Of a stretch of DNA of 33,352 bases, positions 1 to 9,580 are shown piece after piece. This DNA comes from Hofstenia miamia. Its lineage: Eukaryota; Xenacoelomorpha; Acoela; Hofsteniidae. Made by a program: the position numbers and the translations under genes. The stretch spans positions 2,407,806 to 2,441,157 of the forward strand of contig CABFPE010000008.1 in the NCBI GenBank assembly GCA_900660155.1. The letters run 5' to 3'. A model generated the notes under the pieces. That model saw only the letters and a program-made list of their open reading frames with translations, did not search any database and had not been told where the DNA came from. How positions within the stretch are numbered: the stretch's first letter is position 1; the number at the start of each line of letters is the position of its first letter.

Positions 1-868
1 GTCATCGAGAGACCAATATTTCAATGATGTTTGATATCTAGAAGGAATTGTAGTTATGAAGAGCAGCAGCACCAGATATGAGAACTTTTACATCATTGAA
101 GCGCTAAGAGTCACTTAAATGCATCACAAGTATTTTCATTGTAGATTCAAGATTAGCATGAAATGAATGAAATTTCAACAAGTCGCATTTACAAATGACA
201 AACAACATCACTGTAAATTTGTTATAGCGACTACAGTACACCAATATCTTGTAAAATACATTTTAAGAGACTAAATTGTCAAATTTTAAAAGATAGATTG
301 GGCAGTTAATTCAGCCAAATACGATGTACTCGTTCCAATAATGCAATACAAAAATAATTCTATACATAAAATATATCTACTATATATAATATTTGCATGT
401 AGTTTAGTTGAATTGCAAAATTCATGGATTTCATATTGAAAGGCATATTTTATTGCAATTAATAGTTTCACACTGAACAGAATTAGAGGAGTACGATTAA
501 TATTGCATAGCATTCATTGAATTTATTTTTATTTATTATTATTTAGTTATTGAGAATTAATTCGTCCTAGCTTTCAAATTTCCAATGGCCTCTTACATTA
601 TTTTAATGGTATTTCCGCAGCAGAAATGAATTTTTTTCGAATTCATTTCGGCTTGAGTTTTGTTCGAATAGCCAACATGACCAACGTGGAGAAATTTTCG
701 GCAATCTAAGTATATCAAGGGAAAAGTTTCTATTTTATAAGTTGAAGCTATTGTCTTACAAACCTTAAACGAAGGGTGTCTACTCTTCGACCCTACCACA
801 TTGATATAACAAATGTGACTGCATGAATTTTGTGAATATATGCGATAGCTAAATCAGGAAAACTTGCA
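1..868. other. AT-rich non-coding stretch
   Basis: I see no recognisable gene, RNA or mobile element here. The few open frames (minus strand, near 286-513 and 593-799) have low-complexity, AT-driven composition with no motif, and I do not regard them as genes. Confidence 0.6.
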
Positions 869-932
869 ATCCTGATTACAATCCATAGAAATTTAGGCAT
901 ATCCTGATTACAATCCATAGAAATTTAGGCAT
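869..932. repeat. Perfect 32-bp tandem duplication
   Basis: The 32 bases at 869-900 are repeated without a mismatch at 901-932; the unit starts ATCCTGATTACAATCC. A perfect head-to-tail copy in non-coding DNA points to a very recent slippage or replication duplication. It is likely polymorphic between individuals. Confidence 0.95.
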
Positions 933-2066
933 AGATATTTCTTCACAGTAAGATATGGGACTGCTTCCAAATTTGATACCGTGATATTTCATAAAGCATT
1001 TTCAAACAATTAAGCAAGTTTTAGGGTTAAAAACATACCATCTAGGATCATTTTCTGGCTACGCTACTATATACATTCTTTCAAAGTATTAATTTTTTTT
1101 ATTTTGTCCAATGCAAACTTATATTTTATGGAATTCTTTACTATAAAGTAAAATCGATTTCAATCTGAGGAGAAGCGAGTCGTATACAGGGTCAATGTAT
1201 ATTTGTATTATTCAATGCCTAATAGCAACTAAGAACTTTATTAATATTGCAATTTAAGCAATAAGAAGATGTTACAAACTGGTATGCAAACGTGAAAACA
1301 AGTTTACATCAAGTTGCAGTTGTCATAATTCATTATAATAATACAAATATTTTCTGATGTCCAATGTATTTGTCTTGCTTTAGAAATGTATTGATAATTT
1401 ATGATGTTGAAGCAATATTTCTCCATGAACAAAGTGTTTCCAGACTACCATTTGTTAAAAGCATTTATTTACATTAAATATATTATTTAAAATGTGACAT
1501 ATGGCTACTAATAAATCAATGGTAACGTATTTAAAAAATATTTCTACCTGTCACATTTTACACTTCGTTAATTACAATCATGTGATTTTCCGAGTAGAAA
1601 ATAATTGATAACGTCAGCAAATTTTCTAGCCAACAGATGTGCTGATAGGGCATCAGTGTTTTTGAATTGTTCAACGACACTGAAGATCAACAACGCAATA
1701 TTTAGTAATTGAAATTATTCTTATTGTTTAGGAAGCGTTTATCCAGTTTTTTAAAAGTCCGTGCACAAAATGACAATAATAGAAGATTGCCGATCTGCCC
1801 CGACGGAAAATCACATCCGTCAGAAATACATAACTGGTTGGAAGGTTTTTTAAGCATGATGTAATATTAACAAATGTAAATCTATTTTTACTTTTTCCTT
1901 AAGGTCAATCTGTCGGAATAAAAATTTTCATCAAAGGCATCTTGTGTACGTAAGGCATAGTGTATCTTTTGCTGCTGGGGAATAAGGTGATGAAGAGGAT
2001 GTGACTTCATAATCATTTGTGACCAAATCTTAATATATTTATTTGCTTTGTCTTTGGTCTTGCAAG
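933..2066. other. AT-rich non-coding stretch
   Basis: No gene, RNA or transposon end could be recognised. A few higher-GC words occur near 1780-1830, but they do not extend into an open frame. Confidence 0.5.
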
Positions 2067-2230
2067 ATCAAGAGCATAGCGGTAGCTTGCCACCCGAGGC
2101 TTCACATGAAAGCAATCTGACCCTCTGGAAGAGTATCCTCGCATCGCAAATTTAAGGAAAACCTTTCTCAACTTCTTATGGTGAATTTAAGTGTGAGATT
2201 AGGGTCTGGATCGAGTCATTTCGGGTAAAT
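2067..2230 (+). pseudogene. Coding-like relic, possibly a lost exon
   Basis: This patch is more GC-rich than its surroundings. It stays in one frame for about 54 codons with a single internal TAA (2153-2155), ending at a TAG (2228-2230). The translation has a mixed, protein-like composition (for example LPPEASHESNLTLWK, then FKCEIRVWIESFRV) instead of the Phe/Ile/Lys/Asn noise around it. It is preceded by a pyrimidine-rich tract ending TTGCAAG at 2066, which could be a splice acceptor. I do not recognise the protein. It may be a decayed exon, a transposon remnant, or a chance open frame. Confidence 0.25.
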
Positions 2231-3318
2231 CAATAGCGGTGACATTGACTGCTGCTTACATGTATAGGTTTTAGGGTGCATTAAACAATTCAACGGTGTG
2301 TTACATGCAACTGCTTTGTCGCATGACAATCAATGCAGAGCAAATAATTTATTTTCCCACTATTGGCTAGCTAGTTATGTCTGAAAACATATAATTTTGT
2401 TGGTTTTGGTGCTGTCGGGTTAAATTTAGCCTATGTACATGTATGTAGAAACCAGTACATTTGAAATTTAAACTTTGTAGCAAATTACTCATGAAAGGAA
2501 TTTAACGATATTCTGTAACTTGCTTTGATAAACTTTTAATTTAATTAAGTTATTTGGGTTTTTGTCTAGACAACAAATTCTTAAATTGCTTATATTAAAT
2601 GAAATATAAAAATCTGAAAAATTTAACTTCATTTTAGAATCTTCCCTCATCTCATTCTAAGGTTCTTTGCTGACAGCAATTGCTGTTTCAGACAATCTTA
2701 TATAGCTTTTTAGACAGACGACGTTTTCTTGAGTTTATAGCGATTAAATTCAATTTAAGTGATCAAATATCATGATTTTGAAATAACACACCGTCATCTG
2801 CAAGTCTCTCTTTCAACTAGAAGTTTAAAGTAAGAAACTTCACTTTTACTAATTTCTTTAATAGGAAAGGATAAATTTTAACTTTCCTGAAAATTTTCTT
2901 TTGCTACTAAAAAATACATAACTATTTCAACTATAATTTTACTAAAATGTAAGAATTTATATCATATGCAAAACAGTGGTTACATCTCAAGGGAGTTGTG
3001 TTTATACTTTATTATTGGAAATCAAAGACTAACGGATATTGAGCAGGCTGTGGTCTATTGAAATAAACAGTAATATGACTTTATATAATTTTAGCATTTA
3101 AATATTTACTTGCCATTCAATAAATGCATAAATATTTATAATATTTATTATATTTAAAGTAAACGGTTAAATGGGCTATAAAAAACTTGCATACTGTTTC
3201 AAGACTTTGAACTACTCAACAGAAATTTATACCGAAATTCACACATATCATGACTAAGTTCTTGATTTAATAAAGTGTTAGAATTCACTATTGCTTAAAA
3301 ACTGAACATCATCATTAC
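2231..3318. other. AT-rich non-coding stretch
   Basis: Nothing recognisable on either strand. Confidence 0.5.
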
Positions 3319-3625
3319 AAAGTAATCAGGCCCGTGGCTTGCATTTGAAATTTGGGGGGGCCATGGCTCCGCAAACTTCAATAACTTAAACATAGTTTTA
3401 CTCATATGAAAAAGTTTCACACTTTTTCATTAAATTTTTTAATAGAATGACATTAGTATTATATATATTTCAATTAAAAGATATTCACTCTAACTTTGTT
3501 ACAGAATATTACAATTAATACTATGGAGTTTTGTATCCAGGATGCCAAGATGAAGTGGGGCACAGTGGTATAACAGGGACGGCCATGCCCCCTGGCACTC
3601 CCCTAGCCACGATCCTGAAAGTAAT
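3319..3625. mobile_element. hAT-type MITE with 8-bp target-site duplication
   Basis: The element runs from 3327 to 3617 (291 bp). Its left end begins CAGGCCCGTGGCT. Its right end, read on the opposite strand, begins CAGGATCGTGGCT. Both ends then carry a G-run followed by CATGGC (left 3354-3367, right around 3581-3598). It is flanked by a perfect 8-bp direct repeat, AAAGTAAT, at 3319-3326 and 3618-3625. Ends starting CAGG with an 8-bp duplication are the hallmark of the hAT superfamily. The interior holds no transposase, so this is a non-autonomous element. The open frame across its right half on the minus strand is a by-product of the terminal repeat and not a gene. Confidence 0.8.
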
Positions 3626-5299
3626 ACAAAAGTATTGTTGTTTTTTCCAAAATAATCATAAAATATTGCTTTAGTGAGATGTGACTGTCTCTTCGTTGAA
3701 TTATGTAATTGCATTTAAAAAATCTTATTATTTATTAGTACTAAAATATGTTTTTCAAATTATTTGTTATTCACAACATTAATTAATGCAATTTTGATCA
3801 TACAAAGATATTCTTTGTACCGAATAGAAAATTAGCACAAATTTTCTTTGTTAATTGGAAAAAGTCATGAATTTTTCTCTAAAAGAATAACGATGATGAG
3901 TTAAAAATTATCTCATCAAATATTCTTGCCAAATCTTTGGCAATATCTGCACAAAACAAGTTAATTAAGAACATGCCTGTAGTTTTAGGAGATACTTACA
4001 ATTCGTATTTTTTCGTCTTGCGGTTATGAAATTGATCAAGGGTGTGATGCAATAATGTGACAAAAGGGCCATAGTGCGTCAATTTTATGGCAATGTAACC
4101 GCCGGTTACACATAAATTTCATATAGTCAAATATTTATTTACAGAAAATAACTTACTTTTGAATCAAAATATCAATGAGGTCACATTTAAAAATAAGTCA
4201 CCGATATTTAAAATTACCTCCATCTAAACCTTTGTAGTGGATGATCATTGTTTACTATGAAAACGAAAACATGCAGAATTCTCTGAACGCTAATGCATGT
4301 ATATAAAATTTAAACAAAATTTGTTTTGTTTCCGAAAATCTGTTCTTTATGCAAGTCAGGCATATGTTCTCCAAAAGAATACCTTTGAGAGAAAACTACA
4401 ATAATATTTATTCAAATTGTGGAAGTTGTTCTATTAGCAATTTGCTATGAGGAAATGGTACTGTTTTCTATAAGTCATTTTTGTTTGAGATCATCTTCTG
4501 ACCAGTGTGTTTTACAAAATATTATTCAACTTCAATCTACCAACATACACAATAATAACTTGCCTCAGCTCATACAAAAAAATTTTTGTTTGTATAAATC
4601 TTTAGTAGCACGAAGCTGTCTTTTGGACGTCTTTAAATGAACACTTCTAGAGTCTAAAAAACGTCTTTATCGATCCATCTAATAGACACAAAACGGCCTG
4701 ATTTTCTAATGAAAATATTATTTATGAATTGCAAAAAACCCTTTTACATAAAGTTATTTAATTTTGATATCCTTCATAAGCATAGAATTTGCATCATCAT
4801 ACTTCTGAATATTTACAGACAAGCATTTTCCTACTCATTTTACTTGCAAACAGTTTCATTTACGTCTTTTATAAAGAATTATTTTATAATTAAAATTTTG
4901 ACACTTTAATATCACTCTCAGACATGTTAAAAATTTTTTTATATTTACTATTTCATTATTTGAATTAATATACTTCTACTAACTTTTTGTTATTATCTAC
5001 ATTTTAAATATATTTGCATAAATCATTCAAACCTTTGTAAAATATTTATGTTAAAATTTAAAGCATTGTTAACTTAAGGAGATTTTCTTCTCAAAATTGT
5101 GTGACATTATAAAAAAATAATTAAACATTGGCTCGAAACATTCAGTTTTTTAAGAAAAATAGGAAACAATAAATATTTTCAAACTTTAAAAGAGTGACAT
5201 TAGATGTGTCCAAAGAAAGCTATTAAAAATTTCATTATAAATGATGTTAATAGCATTGTTTGTAAGCAAAGCTGCTAGATGCTTTATTGTGGTTAAATA
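3626..5299. other. AT-rich non-coding stretch with one small palindrome
   Basis: No gene is recognisable. At about 4096-4110 there is a perfect palindrome around a central C (GTAACCG-C-CGGTTAC). It stands out in this AT-rich DNA but has no partner that would define an element. Open frames at 4419-4640 and 4709-4909 have no family features. Confidence 0.5.
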
Positions 5300-5963
5300 T
5301 TAAGGGAGTTCACTTACAGAAAAATTTATTTTTTTGCAATTTTTATCAAATATTATGTTTTTGCATATTTTAATACTACTATCCATCCTTTATAATTCTG
5401 CCTTATTCCATTTTTGAAAATATTTCTTATTCTTGGGTAATTATTCAAAAAATTAACAAAAATTTACACAATTTCTGATAATCTGAATACTGCTGTACTG
5501 CCATGCTATTTAATTTTTTAACAATTTTTCATGTTTGGTACTGTATTTTGACTTGATTTTTGGACAGAATGTTCAAGAACAATTCCTCTATACACTAACA
5601 ATGAGAAAAAATCCATTTTGTATTTAGTTCAGTGATTTTATGACATTTTGCATATTAATGAGATAAATGCATATTTATGCAAATTAGCAATTAGACGTAA
5701 GGTTAATACTAAAAAAATTATTGTAGTTGTATAGAGAGGTAAAATATAACATGATAACTACTTCAATTATACAGATATTACTGTTTTTAATTTAGCCTAA
5801 TTATATCCTTTAATTTAGTGGCTACGATGGCAACCAGAACGGAAAATAATTTTTCAAACCAAATTTCTACAATTTCCAACTTGTTTTATCATATAAGCCT
5901 AATATTGCCAGGATAAATTTTGTTATTTGAATTTTAGATTTTTCTGTATGGGTACCCCTTTAA
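5300..5963. mobile_element. MITE with 22-bp inverted ends and TTAA flanks (piggyBac-like)
   Basis: The 22 bases at 5304-5325 and the reverse complement of 5938-5959 match at 17 positions. The inner part (TACAGAAAAAT) is identical. Each end is directly preceded by TTAA (5300-5303 and 5960-5963), the target sequence duplicated by piggyBac-family transposases. The 634-bp interior is AT-rich with no transposase. Because the TIR starts with purines and not the usual CCC, a TA-duplicating mariner-like origin is an alternative. This is an old, diverged copy. Confidence 0.55.
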
Positions 5964-6657
5964 TTTAAGCCGTTTGGTGATAACGGACACAGATTGTCAG
6001 TGATTTCATATCAAATTACTATACTTCATATTGAATGGGTTTTGGCAATACATGAATAATATTATATTTATTAGCAAATCATGTCATTTTTCGTCCATTG
6101 TTCGGACAGATAATGCCATTTTTGGACGGCTATAAATATAACACAGCTTGATGTTACTATGGACCAAAAAGATTATTTTAGTAAAAATGAGATACATTTT
6201 CAGACAAAGCAAAGCTACTAAACATGAAAATCTTAAAATATAAATCTAAAATTTGATTTCATCAAAATCAAAAATTTAGAATCATGGAGAAATTCCAAAT
6301 TCGATTTTTAAATTTGTTTGTTTTTTTACTTAGATCCACCAAAGGACTCTGTCACCATTTTTGAAACCACATTATTACAGAATCGATTGCTAATCAACCG
6401 TAAGTCTGTGGTAGGGGAGTGCAGTTAAGTGTTAAATTTCATATTTAAGCTGATAGGAGTGGTCAGCGTGTCTCACTAGACTAAACTGTAATTTCCAAAA
6501 TTATCAATTACTAAGAAACAATTAGTTTAGAAAAGTTTACTAATGCAATCAATAGACGTTAAGGCTTCCAAATAGCTACTGGTGACGAATTCGTAATGTC
6601 ATTAATATTAAAATACCTCATTGTTGAAATTATTTGAAAATTTACTGGTATAATACT

Positions 6658-6660
<3 letters not shown>
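5964..6660. other. AT-rich non-coding stretch
   Basis: No gene or element end recognised. The 6390-6480 region is slightly GC-richer, but shows no open frame or RNA signature. Confidence 0.45.

Positions 6661-6692
<32 letters not shown>
6661..6692. repeat. (TA)n microsatellite
   Basis: About 32 bases of pure AT dinucleotide repeat. It directly abuts the hammerhead-like segment to its right. Confidence 0.98.
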
Positions 6693-6694
<2 letters not shown>

Positions 6695-6760
6695 TAAAAG
6701 GAAAACACAGTGAACGTTTCGATTATATTATATAATCATCATCAGCAAATATTTTGCTGC
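6693..6760 (-). ncRNA. Hammerhead-ribozyme-like motif, probable Penelope-like element end
   Basis: On the minus strand the order is CTGATGA (6745-6739), then a perfect 8-bp AT stem with a one-base loop (from GATTATAT to ATATAATC, 6737-6721), then GAAAC (6720-6716). This is the order of the hammerhead core: CUGAUGA, stem II, GAAA. One extra U separates CUGAUGA from stem II. I cannot find a clear stem III/cleavage site or stem I partner in this single copy, so self-cleavage is not shown. Minimal hammerheads are known in the terminal repeats of Penelope-like retroelements, which fits a truncated copy next to (TA)n. A 7-bp inverted repeat, CAGCAAA/TTTGCTG, overlaps the 5' side. Confidence 0.4.
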
Positions 6761-6986
6761 AAAAATATTTTTACAATTTATAAACTACACTAAAATTATA
6801 GAATGAAATCTAAAATAAACATAGATATTTTGTTGGATTAATTTGCTTACAGCACTAAATACAAAAATGTGCATTCTGTATTCCATTCTGTATTCGCCTA
6901 AATTTGCTCAGTACATGTTGGGGGAAAATTTCGAATTTCGCCACTAGTTTAAAGGAATCGTTTTTTCTTATCAATTTTCTTTTTAG

Positions 6987-8208
6987 ATGCCACGAAAGTA
7001 TGTCAAAAGTACCAACCAGCTATGATTGGTGGCAAGGATTTTGTCAGAGATCTGAAAAAATGGGCACATCATTATCACTTCAAGTATCGCAGAATATCTC
7101 TGCTTCAAGAGCTCAGGCGTTTAATGAAGGTCGGATTTCGGACTTTTTCGTTGAGTTAGCAAACTTTTACACCAAATATGGCGTCTCGAACAAGCCCCAA
7201 CTATTGCATAACTGATGAGACGGGTTGGCGTCCGCACCCAAGGGCGGTCAGAAAGTTGTAGCGCAACGATGGACTCCTGTAGTACAGACTATTCAAGTCG
7301 CCGAATGTGCACGTTGACCACTTTTCTGCCATGTGGAAATGCAAATCGTGATTTTCTGCCTCCATTTCTAATTTTCAAGGGATCGGCGCCACTCAATCCA
7401 CTCAACTACACAATGGGTACGAAGGTCTATCATTCCAAAAGTGGATATATTGATTCGGACATATTGGTTAACTTTTTGATGCATTTTAATGAGCATGCTA
7501 ACTTCGAAGCTGAATCGCCAACAGTATTGATCATTGATGGGCATGGATAACACGTAACCGTTGAAGCTATTGATCACTGCATAGCTAATCGGATCGAGCT
7601 GTTTTGCTTGCCGCCTCATTCAAACCACAGACTCCAACCAATGGATACAAAATTTAATGCGCCTCTGAAGCGTTCATGGGGAGATGAAGTTAGGAATTTT
7701 CTCGCGGAAGGAGACAAAGTGGTGTTGAGTAAAGCAAAGTTCCATGCTGTCTTCAACCCAGTTTGGGCCAAGATAAAGAACAATCGAACGCTTCTGATAT
7801 CTCGTTTCAGGCACTGCGGCCTCTAATCCACTATAAATCCAATGACGTCTGCTGATTTTGAGTTAGTTCGATCTTTTATTATGGAGGACCCATCACCAAT
7901 CCTTGGTAACGCCAACCAACATCGATCCATATTCATGATGGTCTAAGTTAATTTTTGGCAATATACAACCATTTTATCCATGTTCACCATATTACACCAC
8001 TAGTCACCAAATTACCTCCACTTCAATACCAAGAATTTTGCAAAATTCAATGCCATTGGCCAACTATTTAAGTCCCGTTGTTTGATGTCCTTAGGTGCCA
8101 CATTGGTAGGTAGGCGATACAGCAGAAATTAACCAGTTATTGTAACGTATTTCCTTTGTACGGGCAAATCGTGGAAAATGTCACCAAATTACCCCACTTT
8201 ACTCTATA
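6987..8208 (+). pseudogene. Broken pogo/Tigger-type DDE transposase
   Basis: A dead transposase of the pogo/Tigger/Jerky group (DDE_1 superfamily, Tc1/mariner-like). An ATG at 6987 starts MPRKYVKSTN, a typical N-terminus of these proteins. The frame then breaks, and the next frame continues with SYDWWQGF and SRAQAFNEGR, so most of the HTH DNA-binding region has been deleted. The catalytic part is still readable: DETGW (first Asp, 7214-7216), FLPPFLIFKG, LIIDGHG (second Asp, 7536-7538), FCLPPH and LQPMD (third Asp, 7644-7646), giving a DD35D spacing. Defects are a frameshift just before DETGW, a disrupted stretch at about 7250-7320, and a TAA at 7548-7550 where the family has Ser before His. 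The frame ends at 7824-7826. A probable 3' terminal repeat lies at 8180-8206; I found no 5' partner. Confidence 0.85.
8002..8208. repeat. Subterminal direct repeat and probable 3' end of the pogo-like element
   Basis: The word GTCACCAAATTACCTCCACT (from 8003) recurs as GTCACCAAATTACCCCACTT (from 8180), followed by TACTCTATA. Repeated subterminal boxes close to the end of a DNA transposon are commonly transposase-binding sites. A related terminus, ACCCCATTTTACTATAGAAT, is found at about 23464-23483, suggesting another copy or a derived MITE. Confidence 0.4.
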
Positions 8209-8214
8209 ATGTTA

Positions 8215-8322
8215 GGTTTATGGTTTGGGGTAAGATTAGGGTTAGAGTAGAAGTTAGCTTAAATTTAGGGTTATATTTTGTGTTGACTTTAGGGGTAAGG
8301 GTTAGGGTTAGGGTTTAGGTTA
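8215..8322 (+). repeat. Degenerate TTAGGG interstitial tract
   Basis: The stretch contains several GGTTAGGG-like words. The clearest is at about 8297-8316, with near-perfect consecutive TTAGGG units. The rest (GGTTTGGGG, ATTAGGGTTAGAG, TTTAGGGTTAT) is diverged. TTAGGG is the animal telomere repeat, but the short and degenerate tract, embedded next to a transposon end, is more likely an interstitial or transposon-borne repeat than a chromosome end. Confidence 0.7.
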
Positions 8323-8340
8323 CAATCATTATGTTGATAA

Positions 8341-9295
8341 GTTAGCTTATTTTTAGAAAAAATTAAGTGGGGGATTCCACAAAAGTACTTAAACTGGTTC
8401 TGGGAAATATTTATTGAAATGCTTCAATATTTCTCGCTCTTAGAAGCCCTTCTATACACTAAAATTTGCTAATATATTAGCAAATATTTAATTTTGATAA
8501 ACTTTCCAAAAATAATTTTCCAGTTTCAAAAAAATTCTATAAGAATTTGAAAGAAACATTTAAAAATAGCATTCCAAAAAACATGTGGCACTTTTGCGTA
8601 ATATTTGGGAAAGGCCATTAAAAAATATAAACAAATCCTTGTAGATGCTTATTAAAAATACAATTCATTGAATGTCATTGCACAAACTAAGAAAAATTTT
8701 TTACTTTAGAAAGGATTATTAAATAATCTTTCTTGTTTTCTCCTATAATCTACTCATCACAAGTATATTTTTTTAAATATTTTAATAGCATAAACGTTCT
8801 TGAAATTATTTTAGTTTTTCAAATATTTTGAAATCATATTGAGAGGAATTAAACGCAGTGCACTGTTTTAAACAGCGTTTCAAAAATCAATTGCTTTAAG
8901 TACGCCTGCTCTGGACATAACTCAGTTTCATTCTTCATATTTTTTGCCAAATTTTAATGTTTCTAATATTTGTTTATAAATTGCAATTATCATGCACATG
9001 TTTTTTTACTTCAATATCGCATTTTGAATAGAAATATAGAGTTTTTCTTATTGCACACTAGGCAATTTGACATATCCCACGCCACTGCTGGGGTAAGTAG
9101 GAGTAGATCCATTAGCTCCATTTTATATCAGATAATCATCTGAAGCGTGGAAAGCTGCAGTGGATTTTCTAAATCAACTTGGCTAATGAATGTTAACTTG
9201 GAAAAGCTTTCTAAATAAATCTTAGTTAATTCATTAAATAGCAAACAATTATTTGCTTAGTTCATTATTATTCATTAGAATAGTGCCGGCTTAGA
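8341..9295. other. AT-rich non-coding stretch
   Basis: No recognisable gene or element. Confidence 0.5.
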
Positions 9296-9580
9296 ATGTT
9301 TTTGAAAAGTAATGAATTTAAAATTGCACAAGATGATAGAGGCATTGAGGATGATTTTGCAACGATTATCAATCTAAGGACTTGACGTTCGCCCAAAAAA
9401 TGTAATAGGGTATACCTCAATTGCACTGTTGCTCCGGATTTTTCAAAACAGAAAATTGTTGATGTTGATGTGAAGGGTGAACCTTTGCCTCAAGCCTTAG
9501 CAATCAATGGATACAATTCAATAATTTCAGGTTCCATTGCAGACTATAAAGCAATGTTACAACTAGGTTTACACCAGTAA
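9296..9580 (+). pseudogene. Coding-like relic with one in-frame stop
   Basis: From an ATG at 9296 one frame runs 95 codons to a TAA at 9578-9580, interrupted only by a TGA at 9383-9385. Composition is protein-like on both sides of the stop, for example KIAQDDRGIEDDFATIINL before it, then VDVDVKGEPLPQALAING and GSIADYKAMLQLGL after it. This is much less AT-driven than the flanking DNA. I do not recognise the family. It could be a decayed exon or transposon protein, or a real exon whose first part is non-coding. There is no clear splice site at either edge. Confidence 0.35.

Noticed and set aside
286..799. Two minus-strand open frames (75 and 68 residues)
   Set aside because: Composition follows the AT-rich background, with no domain, splice or poly(A) context.
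3499..3714. Minus-strand open frame with GSWLGECQGAWPS
   Set aside because: It is translated from the hAT MITE's terminal region and flank, not from a gene.
4096..4110. 15-base palindrome GTAACCG-C-CGGTTAC as a transcription-factor site
   Set aside because: No neighbouring gene or second site; it may simply be the trace of a transposon excision.
7368..7619. 83-residue minus-strand frame
   Set aside because: Antisense shadow of the pogo-like transposase.
8297..8322. Chromosome-end telomere
   Set aside because: Only a few TTAGGG units, degenerate around, internal to the window and beside a transposon end.
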